Shown: positions 1 through 5,464 of the stretch, in pieces | Position numbering within the stretch: position 1 is the stretch's first letter | Layout: the number at the start of each line of letters is the position of its first letter | NCBI GenBank assembly: GCA_964498125.1 | Contig: CAZCGE010000024.1 | Coordinates: 1-7,943, forward strand | Direction: 5' to 3' | Source: CAMDBL01 sp964498125 | GTDB lineage: Bacteria; Pseudomonadota; Alphaproteobacteria; Rhizobiales; Hyphomicrobiaceae | Length of the DNA: 7,943 nt | Notes under the pieces: generated by a model | The model's database searches: none | What the model was told of the DNA's origin: nothing | Seen by the model: the letters and a program-made list of their open reading frames with translations, nothing else | Made by a program: the position numbers and the translations under genes

Positions 1-219
1 CCGCGTGAAGAGCCCAATGACAAGAAGAACGCCGCCGACCAATTCGAGCAAGCCCGCCGCACCGCTCATCGTCGTTGGCGACGCGTTGTTCATCGGGCCA
101 ACAGGAAAATTCAGGTACTTGATGGTCCCATGCTGCAAGAGGAACAGCCCTGTCATGAGGCGGAGTACGCTCAGAATGCGTGGCTGCCACGCGACAAGTG
201 ATGTTTCGAGACCGTTCAT
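1..219 (-). CDS. DoxX family membrane protein, N-terminal part (runs off the left edge)
   Basis: Only the first 73 codons are in the window; DoxX proteins are usually about 130-150 residues, so roughly half is missing. The visible part has a hydrophobic helix at about residues 15-30 that contains the family-type arginine, leucine and Gln-His-Gly pattern (RLMTGLFLLQHGTIKY), a short loop ending in Asn-Phe-Pro, and a second glycine-rich helix at about 52-71 (GLLELVGGVLLVIGLFTR). The ATG at 217-219 is preceded by a strong purine-rich ribosome site (complement of 225-233, GAGGGGGAA), which fixes the start. DoxX proteins are small four-helix inner-membrane proteins linked in some species to redox or thiol stress; no specific role can be read here. 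The gene is transcribed away from the RNase T2 gene across a 150-bp gap. Confidence 0.82.
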   Translation of the reverse strand, partial: MNGLETSLVAWQPRILSVLRLMTGLFLLQHGTIKYLNFPVGPMNNASPTTMSGAAGLLELVGGVLLVIGLFTR

Positions 220-369
220 CTGAATTCCCCCTCGCTGCATCGATCACCAAGATCGACAGTGTGCCAAAGTCATCTTGCATCGATACGACATAGCCGAATA
301 GAACTCAATCGTCACCCGTTGATGCAGCGCGTGGGGTGAGTATCCAGTCTCGATCGGAAACCGACATCG
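220..369. promoter_or_regulatory. Divergent intergenic region with weak candidate promoters and a repeated nonamer
   Basis: This 150-bp gap must hold the promoters for both the DoxX gene (leftward) and the RNase T2 gene (rightward). The best leftward match is TTGAGT (complement of 303-308), a 17-base spacer, then TATCGA (complement of 280-285). The best rightward match is TTGCAT (276-281), a 17-base spacer, then TAGAAC (299-304). Both are poor fits to the sigma-70 consensus and they overlap each other. The nonamer TGCATCGAT occurs at 236-244 and 276-284, exactly 40 bp apart, and a short inverted repeat CGATC/GATCG lies at 241-255. The promoter calls are guesses; the repeats are directly visible. 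Confidence 0.25.
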
Positions 370-1179
370 ATGCCCAGATTTTTGCGCCACCTGGTTCCCG
401 CCCTCACGCTGGCTTTCACCATCCTGCTGACGCATTCCGCCCAAGCCCAGCGCTCCGGCGAAATGTTCGCTGGTCCGCCACAGCGCAATGTCGCCGGCCA
501 GTTCGACTACTATGCACTGGCGCTGTCCTGGAGCCCGACGCACTGCGCCAGCGTCACGGACGGCGACCACGAGATGCAATGCAATCGCAGCGACGGCCGG
601 CGCTACGGCTTCGTGCTGCATGGGCTGTGGCCCCAGCACGAGCGCGGCTATCCCGAATACTGCCAGGCGCAGCGGCGGGCTTTCGTGCCGCAGACCGTGA
701 TCGACGCCATGCTCGACATCATGCCGGCACCGAAACTCGTCATCCACGAGTACCGCAAGCACGGCACGTGCTCAGGGCTCGATGCGTCGGGTTATTATGC
801 GTTGTCGCGCAAATTGTTCCAGCGCGTGAAGGTTCCCGACGACTACGTCAATCCGTTCGAAAACCGAATGGTTGGCCCCGGCCAGGTGATGGACGCATTC
901 ATTGCGGTCAACCCTGGTCTCAAGCCGGATATGATCGCGGTATCGTGTGGCGGGGCCGGCAACCGCATGCGCGAGGTGCGCATCTGCTTCAACCGCGAGG
1001 GCGCATTTCGTGCCTGCGGTCGCAATGAGGATCAGCAGAGGCTGTGCGCGGCGCAACGCATGTTCGTGCCGCCAGTGCGCGCCTCGCACACAGGCGAGGA
1101 ACCAGGACCCTCGCGCAAGACGCCGCCGGCCGGTCAACAACTGCCACACCCGCGCGTCATTCCAGGTGTCGGCCGCTGA
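370..1179 (+). CDS. Secreted RNase T2 family ribonuclease
   Basis: The protein (269 aa) belongs to the RNase T2/RNase I family: endoribonucleases with little base specificity that cleave RNA through a 2',3'-cyclic phosphate and act outside the cytoplasm. Residues 1-26 form a signal peptide ending in AQA. Both catalytic segments are intact: CAS-1 FVLHGLWPQ at 81-89 (catalytic His84) and CAS-2 HEYRKHGTC at 126-134 (Glu127, Lys130, His131). The later block VSCGG...EVRICFNR (191-209) is also typical. Eight cysteines (59, 71, 98, 134, 193, 206, 216, 226) could form four disulfides, fitting an oxidising compartment. After about residue 236 there is a proline-rich tail of about 30 residues outside the core fold. 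The ATG at 370 gives a clean signal peptide; the ribosome site (GGAAA near 356-360) is weak. Expected to be periplasmic or secreted, where it would scavenge RNA for phosphate and nucleosides. Confidence 0.92.
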   Translation: MPRFLRHLVPALTLAFTILLTHSAQAQRSGEMFAGPPQRNVAGQFDYYALALSWSPTHCASVTDGDHEMQCNRSDGRRYGFVLHGLWPQHERGYPEYCQAQRRAFVPQTVIDAMLDIMPAPKLVIHEYRKHGTCSGLDASGYYALSRKLFQRVKVPDDYVNPFENRMVGPGQVMDAFIAVNPGLKPDMIAVSCGGAGNRMREVRICFNREGAFRACGRNEDQQRLCAAQRMFVPPVRASHTGEEPGPSRKTPPAGQQLPHPRVIPGVGR

Positions 1180-1192
1180 CACCGCCGCAGAT

Positions 1193-1232
1193 GTCGGGTC
1201 TCCCCCGGATTTTTAATCCGGGGAGACCCGAC
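1193..1232. terminator. Strong hairpin between convergent genes, probable bidirectional terminator
   Basis: The left arm (1193-1211) and right arm (1215-1232) pair over 18 bp with a single bulged C in the left arm (five C's at 1202-1206 against four G's at 1220-1223) and a TTT loop at 1212-1214. It begins 13 bases after the RNase T2 stop and ends 16 bases before the stop of the leftward barrel gene, the place expected for a shared terminator. Neither flank has a T-run, so it is not a classic intrinsic terminator; it may stop polymerase by stem stability or protect mRNA 3' ends. Confidence 0.65.
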
Positions 1233-1248
1233 GCGTTCCGATGTCAGC

Positions 1249-1890
1249 TCAAAACTTCATGACCGCACCGACCCGGATCGTGTGGAAGTCCGGATCGAAG
1301 TTGCTGGTCTGCACGTCCTGGCCGATGGAGTCAGAGCCAAAGCCGGTGAAGACGTACTCAGCGCGCAGCCGCCACTGTGGCGCCATCGCGTACTCGAGAC
1401 CCGCGCCGAGCTGATAACCGACCAGCATGTCCGACGTCGTGCCACCCCTGGATGAGGAGATCGTATAGTCCGCCCAGGCCAGGCCGCCCGTGGCGTAGAG
1501 CAAGGTCCTCGCCGCGATCAGCGTGCCCAGGCGGCCACGCACCGAACCGAACGCGTTGAGGTCGGTGTCGGAGGATCCGCGCGTACTGCCGAAGCTGCCG
1601 GTGCCGATGTCGGCTTCCAATCCGTACACCGTACTGCCCGCTCGCCAATTGTAGCCGGCGAGTAGCGTTCCAACGCCACCACTCTGGTCGGTTCCACTGG
1701 CACGGCCCAACGTGGCGCCGAAGTAGAGGCCGGTCCAGCCTCCGGTGGACGTCGACCACCGAGAGTCGTAGGCCGGCGGCGGTTCGGATCGCTTCTTTGA
1801 GGGTGCGGGGTCGGCAGCGGCGGCCGGCCAGGCCGCGAGTACGGCTACGCCAACCGCGGCTATGGCGGCTGCTACGGACGTGATGGTCAT
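1249..1890 (-). CDS. Small outer-membrane beta-barrel protein (Omp25/Omp31-like)
   Basis: The protein (213 aa) has a signal peptide at 1-26 (hydrophobic run ending AAAA before DPAP), a short basic and proline-rich segment, then the family signature GWTGLYFGATLG at 51-62, the usual first strand of the Omp25/Omp31-type eight-stranded barrel. Further strand-like blocks follow: VGTLLAGYNW (73-82), FGSVRGRLG (114-122), LLYATGGLAWADY (130-142), VGYQLGAGLEYAMAPQWRLRAEYVF (157-181, in two strands) and the terminal IRVGAVMKF. The final phenylalanine is the usual C-terminal signal recognised by the BAM assembly machinery. The ATG at 1890 is chosen over in-frame codons upstream because AGGAG (complement of 1899-1903) sits 8 bases before it and the signal peptide starts there; an upstream extension would add a cysteine-rich, non-signal sequence. 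It follows the unknown-function gene on the same strand after a 144-bp gap, so it may have its own promoter. The likely role is envelope structure; pore activity is not shown. Confidence 0.88.
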   Translation of the reverse strand: MTITSVAAAIAAVGVAVLAAWPAAAADPAPSKKRSEPPPAYDSRWSTSTGGWTGLYFGATLGRASGTDQSGGVGTLLAGYNWRAGSTVYGLEADIGTGSFGSTRGSSDTDLNAFGSVRGRLGTLIAARTLLYATGGLAWADYTISSSRGGTTSDMLVGYQLGAGLEYAMAPQWRLRAEYVFTGFGSDSIGQDVQTSNFDPDFHTIRVGAVMKF

Positions 1891-1995
1891 TCCCTGGGCT
1901 CCTGTGGGGTACATGCAGCAGGCCGCGACACGACGCGCGCACCACGACCGCAAGTACATTCCGCACCCCCCCGGATCCGGACAGCACCAGCCGTA

Positions 1996-2036
1996 GATCA
2001 AGATTTTGGCGAAAATCAGATTTCGTGAACTTGATC
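1996..2036. repeat. Nested inverted repeats between the unknown gene and the barrel gene
   Basis: GATCAAG (1996-2002) is inverted as CTTGATC (2030-2036) around a 27-base interior. Inside are two alternative small hairpins: ATTTT (2003-2007) with AAAAT (2012-2016), and CGAAA (2010-2014) with TTTCG (2021-2025). These two share bases and cannot form together. The outer arm touches the stop codon of the leftward unknown gene. This could be a weak terminator, an mRNA-end structure or an operator for the barrel gene downstream; there is no good T-run to decide. Confidence 0.35.
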
Positions 2037-2790
2037 AGCCCGTTCGACGCAGGCGCTCAGGACGCCAGCGAACTGAAGCCTGGCCAACATAGCCAATGGA
2101 GGCGGCAGCTTGCACATCATTGAGCTGGGTCGGATCCAGGCTCCATCCGGCAGCAATCCGCATGACATGATCCTCCGTCGGGTAGAGAATCATCTCGCCG
2201 CCCGCATCGCCCTTGCGCGCCTTGACGCCGCGCAGCTCGAACAGTTTGAGGCCGAGCGCTTTCTCCTCGCGGGTGGTCCGTCCCTTGTTCCAGACGATAC
2301 CTTCATCGCCGATCGCGAAAGCCCGCAGCAGCCGGCCCTCCTTGATGCGCGCCCAGGCGAAGAAATCGATCAGCGGATAGGTGAAATAGTATTGGACCTC
2401 GGGGAACTGCTCGGCGAGATCGAGCAGCAGCGGCGTGCACTTGTCGGCGAAGTTACGGCCGACGGGATGCGGCAGCGGCAAGCCGACGACGAACGTCCAG
2501 CCATTGACGGGCGGCGAGACGAATACATGGGTCTCGCCGAGGTCGCCGTCATAGACGGTGCCGATGCCGGATTGCCAGTTGCAGGCCCGGGGCTCGTGCA
2601 GACCAAGCGCGGCGATGACCCGCTGGGTATCGCGCGTCTGCACGGCCAGCCACGCCATCTTGTAGCCGAACGACACCGGGTGGTCCGGCACGCTGCCGAA
2701 CACCAGCCGCTCCTCGCGCAGGCGCGGCATCAGCACGAACGCAGCAAGTGCCATCGTGCCGGTGATCAAGAGAGCAATTGTCACGATCAC
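2035..2790 (-). CDS. Conserved-looking membrane-anchored protein of unknown function
   Basis: I do not recognise this 251-aa protein well enough to assign a function. Residues 2-21 form one hydrophobic helix (IALLITGTMALAAFVLMP), followed at once by charged residues (RLREER), which predicts an inner-membrane anchor. The rest is soluble and has the uneven composition of a real folded domain: FGYKMAWLAVQTRDTQRVIAALGL in two short segments at 41-64, a tryptophan/glycine-rich block NWQSGIGTVYDGDLGETHVF (71-90), VSPPVNGWTFVVG (91-103), an aromatic run VQYYFTYPLIDFFAWARI (132-149) and a late AAGWSLDPTQL (213-223). There are two cysteines (70 and 118). The start is GTG at 2788-2790, chosen because GGGAG (complement of 2799-2803) lies 8 bases upstream and the membrane helix begins directly after it. 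It sits between two outer-membrane protein genes on the same strand. Confidence 0.75.
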   Translation of the reverse strand: MIVTIALLITGTMALAAFVLMPRLREERLVFGSVPDHPVSFGYKMAWLAVQTRDTQRVIAALGLHEPRACNWQSGIGTVYDGDLGETHVFVSPPVNGWTFVVGLPLPHPVGRNFADKCTPLLLDLAEQFPEVQYYFTYPLIDFFAWARIKEGRLLRAFAIGDEGIVWNKGRTTREEKALGLKLFELRGVKARKGDAGGEMILYPTEDHVMRIAAGWSLDPTQLNDVQAAASIGYVGQASVRWRPERLRRTG

Positions 2791-2826
2791 GTGGTGTGCT
2801 CCCTCCCCGGGGCAGTCGCCTGGTCA

Positions 2827-2854
2827 ATTAAACGACTGCAGCGGGCAACCGCAA
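2827..2854 (-). promoter_or_regulatory. Possible sigma-70-type promoter for the unknown membrane-anchored gene
   Basis: On the minus strand TTGCGG (complement of 2849-2854) is followed after 16 bases by TTTAAT (complement of 2827-2832), which matches five of six bases of the -10 consensus. The start of transcription would fall roughly 30 bases before the GTG at 2790. The -35 match is only three of six, so this is a weak prediction. The gene does need its own promoter, because the terminator at 2981-3009 separates it from the porin upstream. Confidence 0.3.
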
Positions 2855-2878
2855 GTCGCGCCGTCACCCAAGCTGGGG

Positions 2879-2904
2879 AAAAACATTGGGACCCCAAAAA
2901 ATGT
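2879..2904 (-). terminator. Possible second hairpin with T-run downstream of the porin gene
   Basis: On the minus strand ACATT (complement of 2900-2904) and AATGT (complement of 2883-2887) can pair around an interior that itself holds the palindrome TTGGG/CCCAA (2886-2897). A run of five T's follows (complement of 2879-2883). It lies about 80 bases beyond the main terminator of the porin gene and could be a backup terminator. The stem is short and interrupted, so the call is weak. Confidence 0.25.
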
Positions 2905-2980
2905 CGCCCGTGCGGCCCAATGCGGAGAGCATCACCGCGCCCTCGACCACGGATAACGGTGGATGACCGCGTTGCATCGC

Positions 2981-3009
2981 AAAAAGGGGCCCCCGATTGG
3001 GGGCCCCTT
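2981..3009 (-). terminator. Intrinsic terminator of the TorF-type porin gene
   Basis: On the minus strand a perfect 11-bp stem, AAGGGGCCCCC (complement of 2999-3009) with GGGGGCCCCTT (complement of 2984-2994), encloses a four-base loop and runs into TTTTT (complement of 2981-2985). It begins 35 bases after the porin stop codon. A G/C-rich stem followed directly by a T-run is the textbook Rho-independent form. Confidence 0.9.
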
Positions 3010-3044
3010 GAGCGTTGCGGCATTGCGCGCGTTGCGCGTGGGCG

Positions 3045-3941
3045 TCAGAACGTCAGCTTGGCGGAGAACACGAAGCGCTCGTCGCACTGGAAGGTTGCGC
3101 CCTTGCAATAGTTGGTCGGTATGGCGTTGACATTGCTGTTGGAAACGTTGGTGTCCCAATAGCGGAAGTCGAGCGTCAGCTTGTCGACGGCGAGTGCCAG
3201 GCCGACGTTCCAGTAGTAGTAGCTGTCCTTGCCATTGGCCTGGAAGTAGGTCGCCCGGCCGGCGGCAAAATCCGTAGCGCTGAAGTCGCCATATTGAGCA
3301 CCGAACGTGCCGCCAAATGTCGGCGTGAAGATACCGACCTTGGGCAGCTCATAGGCGGCCATGCTCTCCACCGTCCACACCGCGCCCTGCTCGTTGGTGT
3401 AGTCGGGCGAGTAGAATATTGTGGTGCCGGTCGTCAGGTTCTTGATGAAGGCACTGGTGGAGTAGCCGGCTTTCAGCTCCACGTAATCCCACTCGTAGGG
3501 CTTGCCTGTTAGAAGAAAATTGCCGTCCTTGGCGCCAGGATAGCTGTAGTAAATCACACCGAGGTCGAGGGTTACGGGACCAACGGTCGGCTTGATGCCC
3601 ATGTACCAGTCGATCTCGGCGAAGCCGCCGACGTCCGCGGTGGAAGCCGAGCCGGTTGGCGTGTACCTACCGAAATCGATCGCGGAGCCCCAGAAGCCGG
3701 CGTAGAAAATTCCATAGGTCAGGTCGGCGCCCGCCTGGAAAGCGGGCTTCTCTGCGCTCTGCGAGAACCCACGGAAGACGTAGTCCGACGTCGCGCCGAT
3801 ATTCCAGGTCCATTCCAGCTTGCGGCCCGTATCCACGGGCCCATCCTTGAGGCTGCCACCGGCTGTGACGGGCAAGGCCATCACTGAGACGGTCGCCATC
3901 GCGGTCGCCAGCCGCATCAACTGTTTTGGTAGTTTGATCAT
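3045..3941 (-). CDS. TorF family putative porin
   Basis: The protein (298 aa) has a signal peptide at about 1-28 (basic MIKLPKQLMR, hydrophobic core, cleavage after VTA). The mature start WTWNIGATSDYVFRGFSQS (44-62) with PAFQAGADLTYGIFYAGFWGS after it is the hallmark of the TorF/Gcw_chp family of putative outer-membrane porins. Alternating aromatic beta-strand segments continue to a late LDFRYWDTN block (257-265) and a C-terminal FVFSAKLTF ending in phenylalanine, the usual barrel-assembly signal. Cys279 and Cys286 could form a small extracellular disulfide loop. The ATG at 3941 is preferred over an in-frame ATG 33 bases upstream because AGGGGA (complement of 3948-3953) lies 6 bases before it and the basic signal-peptide start follows. 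Substrate is unknown; family members are thought to be channels but few have been tested. It has its own terminator and appears monocistronic. Confidence 0.88.
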   Translation of the reverse strand: MIKLPKQLMRLATAMATVSVMALPVTAGGSLKDGPVDTGRKLEWTWNIGATSDYVFRGFSQSAEKPAFQAGADLTYGIFYAGFWGSAIDFGRYTPTGSASTADVGGFAEIDWYMGIKPTVGPVTLDLGVIYYSYPGAKDGNFLLTGKPYEWDYVELKAGYSTSAFIKNLTTGTTIFYSPDYTNEQGAVWTVESMAAYELPKVGIFTPTFGGTFGAQYGDFSATDFAAGRATYFQANGKDSYYYWNVGLALAVDKLTLDFRYWDTNVSNSNVNAIPTNYCKGATFQCDERFVFSAKLTF

Positions 3942-3960
3942 CTGGTATCCCCTAGCATCA

Positions 3961-3990
3961 CCCGCGTTCAGCAACCTTGCAAAACACGGG
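3961..3990 (-). promoter_or_regulatory. Stem-loop in the presumed 5' leader of the porin mRNA
   Basis: Read as minus-strand RNA, CCCGUGUU (from 3983-3990) pairs with AACGCGGG (from 3961-3968) over 8 bp including one U-G pair. It encloses a 14-base loop in which GCAA and UUGC can pair further. It ends 7 bases before the AGGGGA ribosome site. Placement suggests a role in mRNA stability or translation control of the porin, but no known RNA family is recognised. Confidence 0.35.
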
Positions 3991-4149
3991 TCCCCTCATT
4001 ATCCACAAACCTCTCAAGCCTGACTCAGCCTAGATTCACAGGATTAATCAATTACAATGGGCCTCGTTGACGGACTTGAACATGCGTCGTGCTAATTCCG
4101 CAACATGTTGCCCGATTTGATATTTTTCCAAGCGCCCTGCTGCTTAAAC

Positions 4150-4193
4150 TTCAGTCGCGTCGGCCGGATGAGCGCGACTGAAAGGCGACTGAA
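4150..4193. promoter_or_regulatory. Three-copy nonamer cluster, possible operator
   Basis: TTCAGTCGCG (4150-4159) is perfectly inverted as CGCGACTGAA (4173-4182) around a 13-base spacer. The nonamer GCGACTGAA is then repeated in direct orientation at 4185-4193, exactly 11 bp after the copy at 4174-4182. One inverted and two direct copies on helical-turn spacing look more like a protein-binding cluster than a terminator, because no T-run follows. It lies about 100-145 bp upstream of the reductase/folB start, within reach of its promoter and of the divergent porin promoter. Confidence 0.45.
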
Positions 4194-4213
4194 TTGCCCT
4201 GAATTTAGGCAAT
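4193..4213. repeat. 21-bp palindrome upstream of the pterin genes
   Basis: ATTGCC (4193-4198) is inverted as GGCAAT (4208-4213) around a 9-base A/T-rich centre. It abuts the nonamer cluster at 4150-4193. Symmetry of this size is typical of dimeric repressor sites, but it could be chance; no regulator is identified. Confidence 0.3.
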
Positions 4214-4295
4214 GCGTCTGGCAGCGGCCAACCGCCGAGGCTGATCGCGCCGAAGTTGCCGAGCTTGATAAATCGTGTAACGAGTCGGAGCACTC

Positions 4296-5096
4296 ATGTT
4301 ACGTGCGGCCCCGATGACTGCTGACCTTGTCAAAACCGTCCTAGTGACCGGTGCATCCCACCGCGTTGGCCGGGCCCTGGCGCTCGACTTCGCGGCCCAG
4401 GGCTGGCGTGTCGGCGTGCATTACGGGCATTCGAAACCGGCGGCGGATGCCGTGGTCGGGGAGATCACGGCCAGGGGGGGGCGAGCCGCCGCCCTCGCCG
4501 CTGACCTGAGCGATGAGAAATACCTGCTGTCCCTAGTGGACCGCTGTCGTTCGGCCCTCGGCGCTCCAGTGACATGCCTCGTCAACAATGCCTCGCTGTT
4601 CGAGGCGGACGATGCCCCATCCATGACGCCCGAGAGCTGGAACCGGCATCTGGCGGTCAATCTCAAGGCGCCGGTGTTCCTGGCGCAAGCCCTGTATAGA
4701 GGGCTCGCCGAGGATGCCGAGGCCAACGTCATCAACATCATCGACCAACGGGTGTGGCGGCTGACGCCCGACTTCTTTTCCTACACCATCGCCAAGGCGG
4801 GCCTGTGGACGGCGACACGGACGCTGGCCCAAGCCCTGGCGCCGCGCGTGCGGGTCAATGCCATCGGCCCTGGCCCGGTGCTGCAAAGCATCCACCAGTC
4901 GCCGGAGGACTTCGCCGAAGAAGCCGCCTCCACGCCCCTCGGGCGTGGCACCTCGCCCGACGAGATCGCCGCCGCGGTGCGTTTCATCCTGGCCTCAGCG
5001 GCAATGACTGGGCAGATGATCGCGCTGGACGGCGGCCAGCATCTGGACTGGCGCGCTGCCGGCGTCACCGCTGGAGCGGGAAAACAAAAGTCATGA
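4296..5096 (+). CDS. Pteridine reductase-like short-chain dehydrogenase (PTR1/FolM type)
   Basis: The protein (266 aa) is a classical-size short-chain dehydrogenase/reductase with a Rossmann fold binding NADPH. The cofactor loop is TGASHRVG at 18-25, that is TGxxxRxG with arginine in place of the usual middle glycine, which is a hallmark of pteridine reductases. It also has DL at 70-71, NNAS at 97-100, Asn122, the YxxxK pair Tyr163/Lys167 and GPGP at 191-194. Asp150 lies 13 residues before Tyr163, the same spacing as the Asp/Tyr/Lys catalytic set of trypanosomatid PTR1. The expected reaction is NADPH-dependent reduction of a dihydropterin (dihydromonapterin, dihydrobiopterin or dihydrofolate). 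The ATG at 4296 has GGAG at 4287-4290 five bases upstream; an in-frame ATG at 4314 is a weaker alternative. Its stop overlaps the folB start (ATGA), so the two are translated together, which supports a pterin substrate over a general SDR role. Confidence 0.85.
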   Translation: MLRAAPMTADLVKTVLVTGASHRVGRALALDFAAQGWRVGVHYGHSKPAADAVVGEITARGGRAAALAADLSDEKYLLSLVDRCRSALGAPVTCLVNNASLFEADDAPSMTPESWNRHLAVNLKAPVFLAQALYRGLAEDAEANVINIIDQRVWRLTPDFFSYTIAKAGLWTATRTLAQALAPRVRVNAIGPGPVLQSIHQSPEDFAEEAASTPLGRGTSPDEIAAAVRFILASAAMTGQMIALDGGQHLDWRAAGVTAGAGKQKS

Positions 5097-5464
5097 GCCA
5101 CCGGCTGATCTTCATTCGCGCTCTGGAACTGATCGCCAGCGTTGGCGTCTATGAGCACGAGAAGCGCTACGAGCAGCGCCTCGTCGTCTCCCTCGAGCTT
5201 TCGGTCGGGGATGACTATGACGGGAAATCCGACCGGCTCGAGCACGTCTACGATTACGACGCCGCGATCGCCGCCGTGAAGGAGACGGTCGCGGAGGGCC
5301 ATGTCCACCTTATCGAGACGCTGGCGGAACGCATTGCCGGCCGCTGCTTGTCCGACGGGCGCGTGCGCAAGGTGCGGGTGCGCATCGAGAAACCGGATGT
5401 GCTCCTGGCGTGCAAATCCATTGGCATAGAGATCGAGCGCCAAGCCGCTGATCCGCGCGCCTAA
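5093..5464 (+). CDS. folB: Dihydroneopterin aldolase
   Basis: The protein (123 aa, normal for the family) catalyses the retro-aldol conversion of 7,8-dihydroneopterin to 6-hydroxymethyl-7,8-dihydropterin and glycolaldehyde in cytoplasmic folate synthesis. Family landmarks are all present: GVYEHEKRYEQ (18-28) with Glu21, the paired strand LVVSLELSV (30-38), Asp/Tyr-rich HVYDYDAAI (51-59), the pterin-binding block LIETLAERIA (73-82) with Glu75, and VRVRIEKP (94-101) with catalytic Lys100. The start ATG (5093-5095) overlaps the TGA of the reductase gene. No ribosome site lies at a usable distance (the nearest GGAG is 16 bases away), so translation probably depends on coupling. The usual next enzyme, folK, is not encoded downstream: 187 bp without a gene follow, then a cell-wall hydrolase-like gene. 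Confidence 0.93.
   Translation: MSHRLIFIRALELIASVGVYEHEKRYEQRLVVSLELSVGDDYDGKSDRLEHVYDYDAAIAAVKETVAEGHVHLIETLAERIAGRCLSDGRVRKVRVRIEKPDVLLACKSIGIEIERQAADPRA

Larger units (their letters stand above)
3942..4295. other. 354-bp gene-free divergent region between the porin and the pterin genes
   Basis: No convincing gene lies here. A 70-codon rightward reading frame at 4105-4317 has no ribosome site or recognisable motif and overlaps the real start of the reductase gene. The region must carry the leftward promoter of the porin; the best -10 is GATAAT (complement of 3998-4003) without a good -35. It must also carry the rightward promoter of the reductase/folB pair, for which TTGCCG at 4256-4261 is a possible but unpaired -35. 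It is more A/T-rich than the coding flanks around 4040-4135. It also holds a hairpin in the porin leader (3961-3990), a cluster of three nonamers (4150-4193) and a palindrome (4193-4213), listed separately. Confidence 0.6.

Noticed and set aside
336..1028. Alternative rightward frame overlapping the RNase T2 gene
   Set aside because: The sequence is arginine/proline-rich as expected for an off-frame read, while the 370 frame carries both catalytic RNase T2 motifs.
1891..2001. N-terminal extension of the barrel protein starting at 2001
   Set aside because: The extension is cysteine- and tryptophan-rich and would bury the signal peptide. AGGAG sits 8 bases before the ATG at 1890 instead.
2110..3111. 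Long rightward open frame (333 codons) opposite the unknown membrane-anchored gene
   Set aside because: It lies antisense to a gene with a clear ribosome site and membrane helix, reads through the porin terminator and into the porin 3' end, and its protein has no recognisable motif. High G+C content commonly leaves such open antisense frames.
4105..4317. Small rightward frame of 70 codons before the reductase gene
   Set aside because: No ribosome site, no motif, overlap with the real reductase start, and it runs across the inverted repeats.
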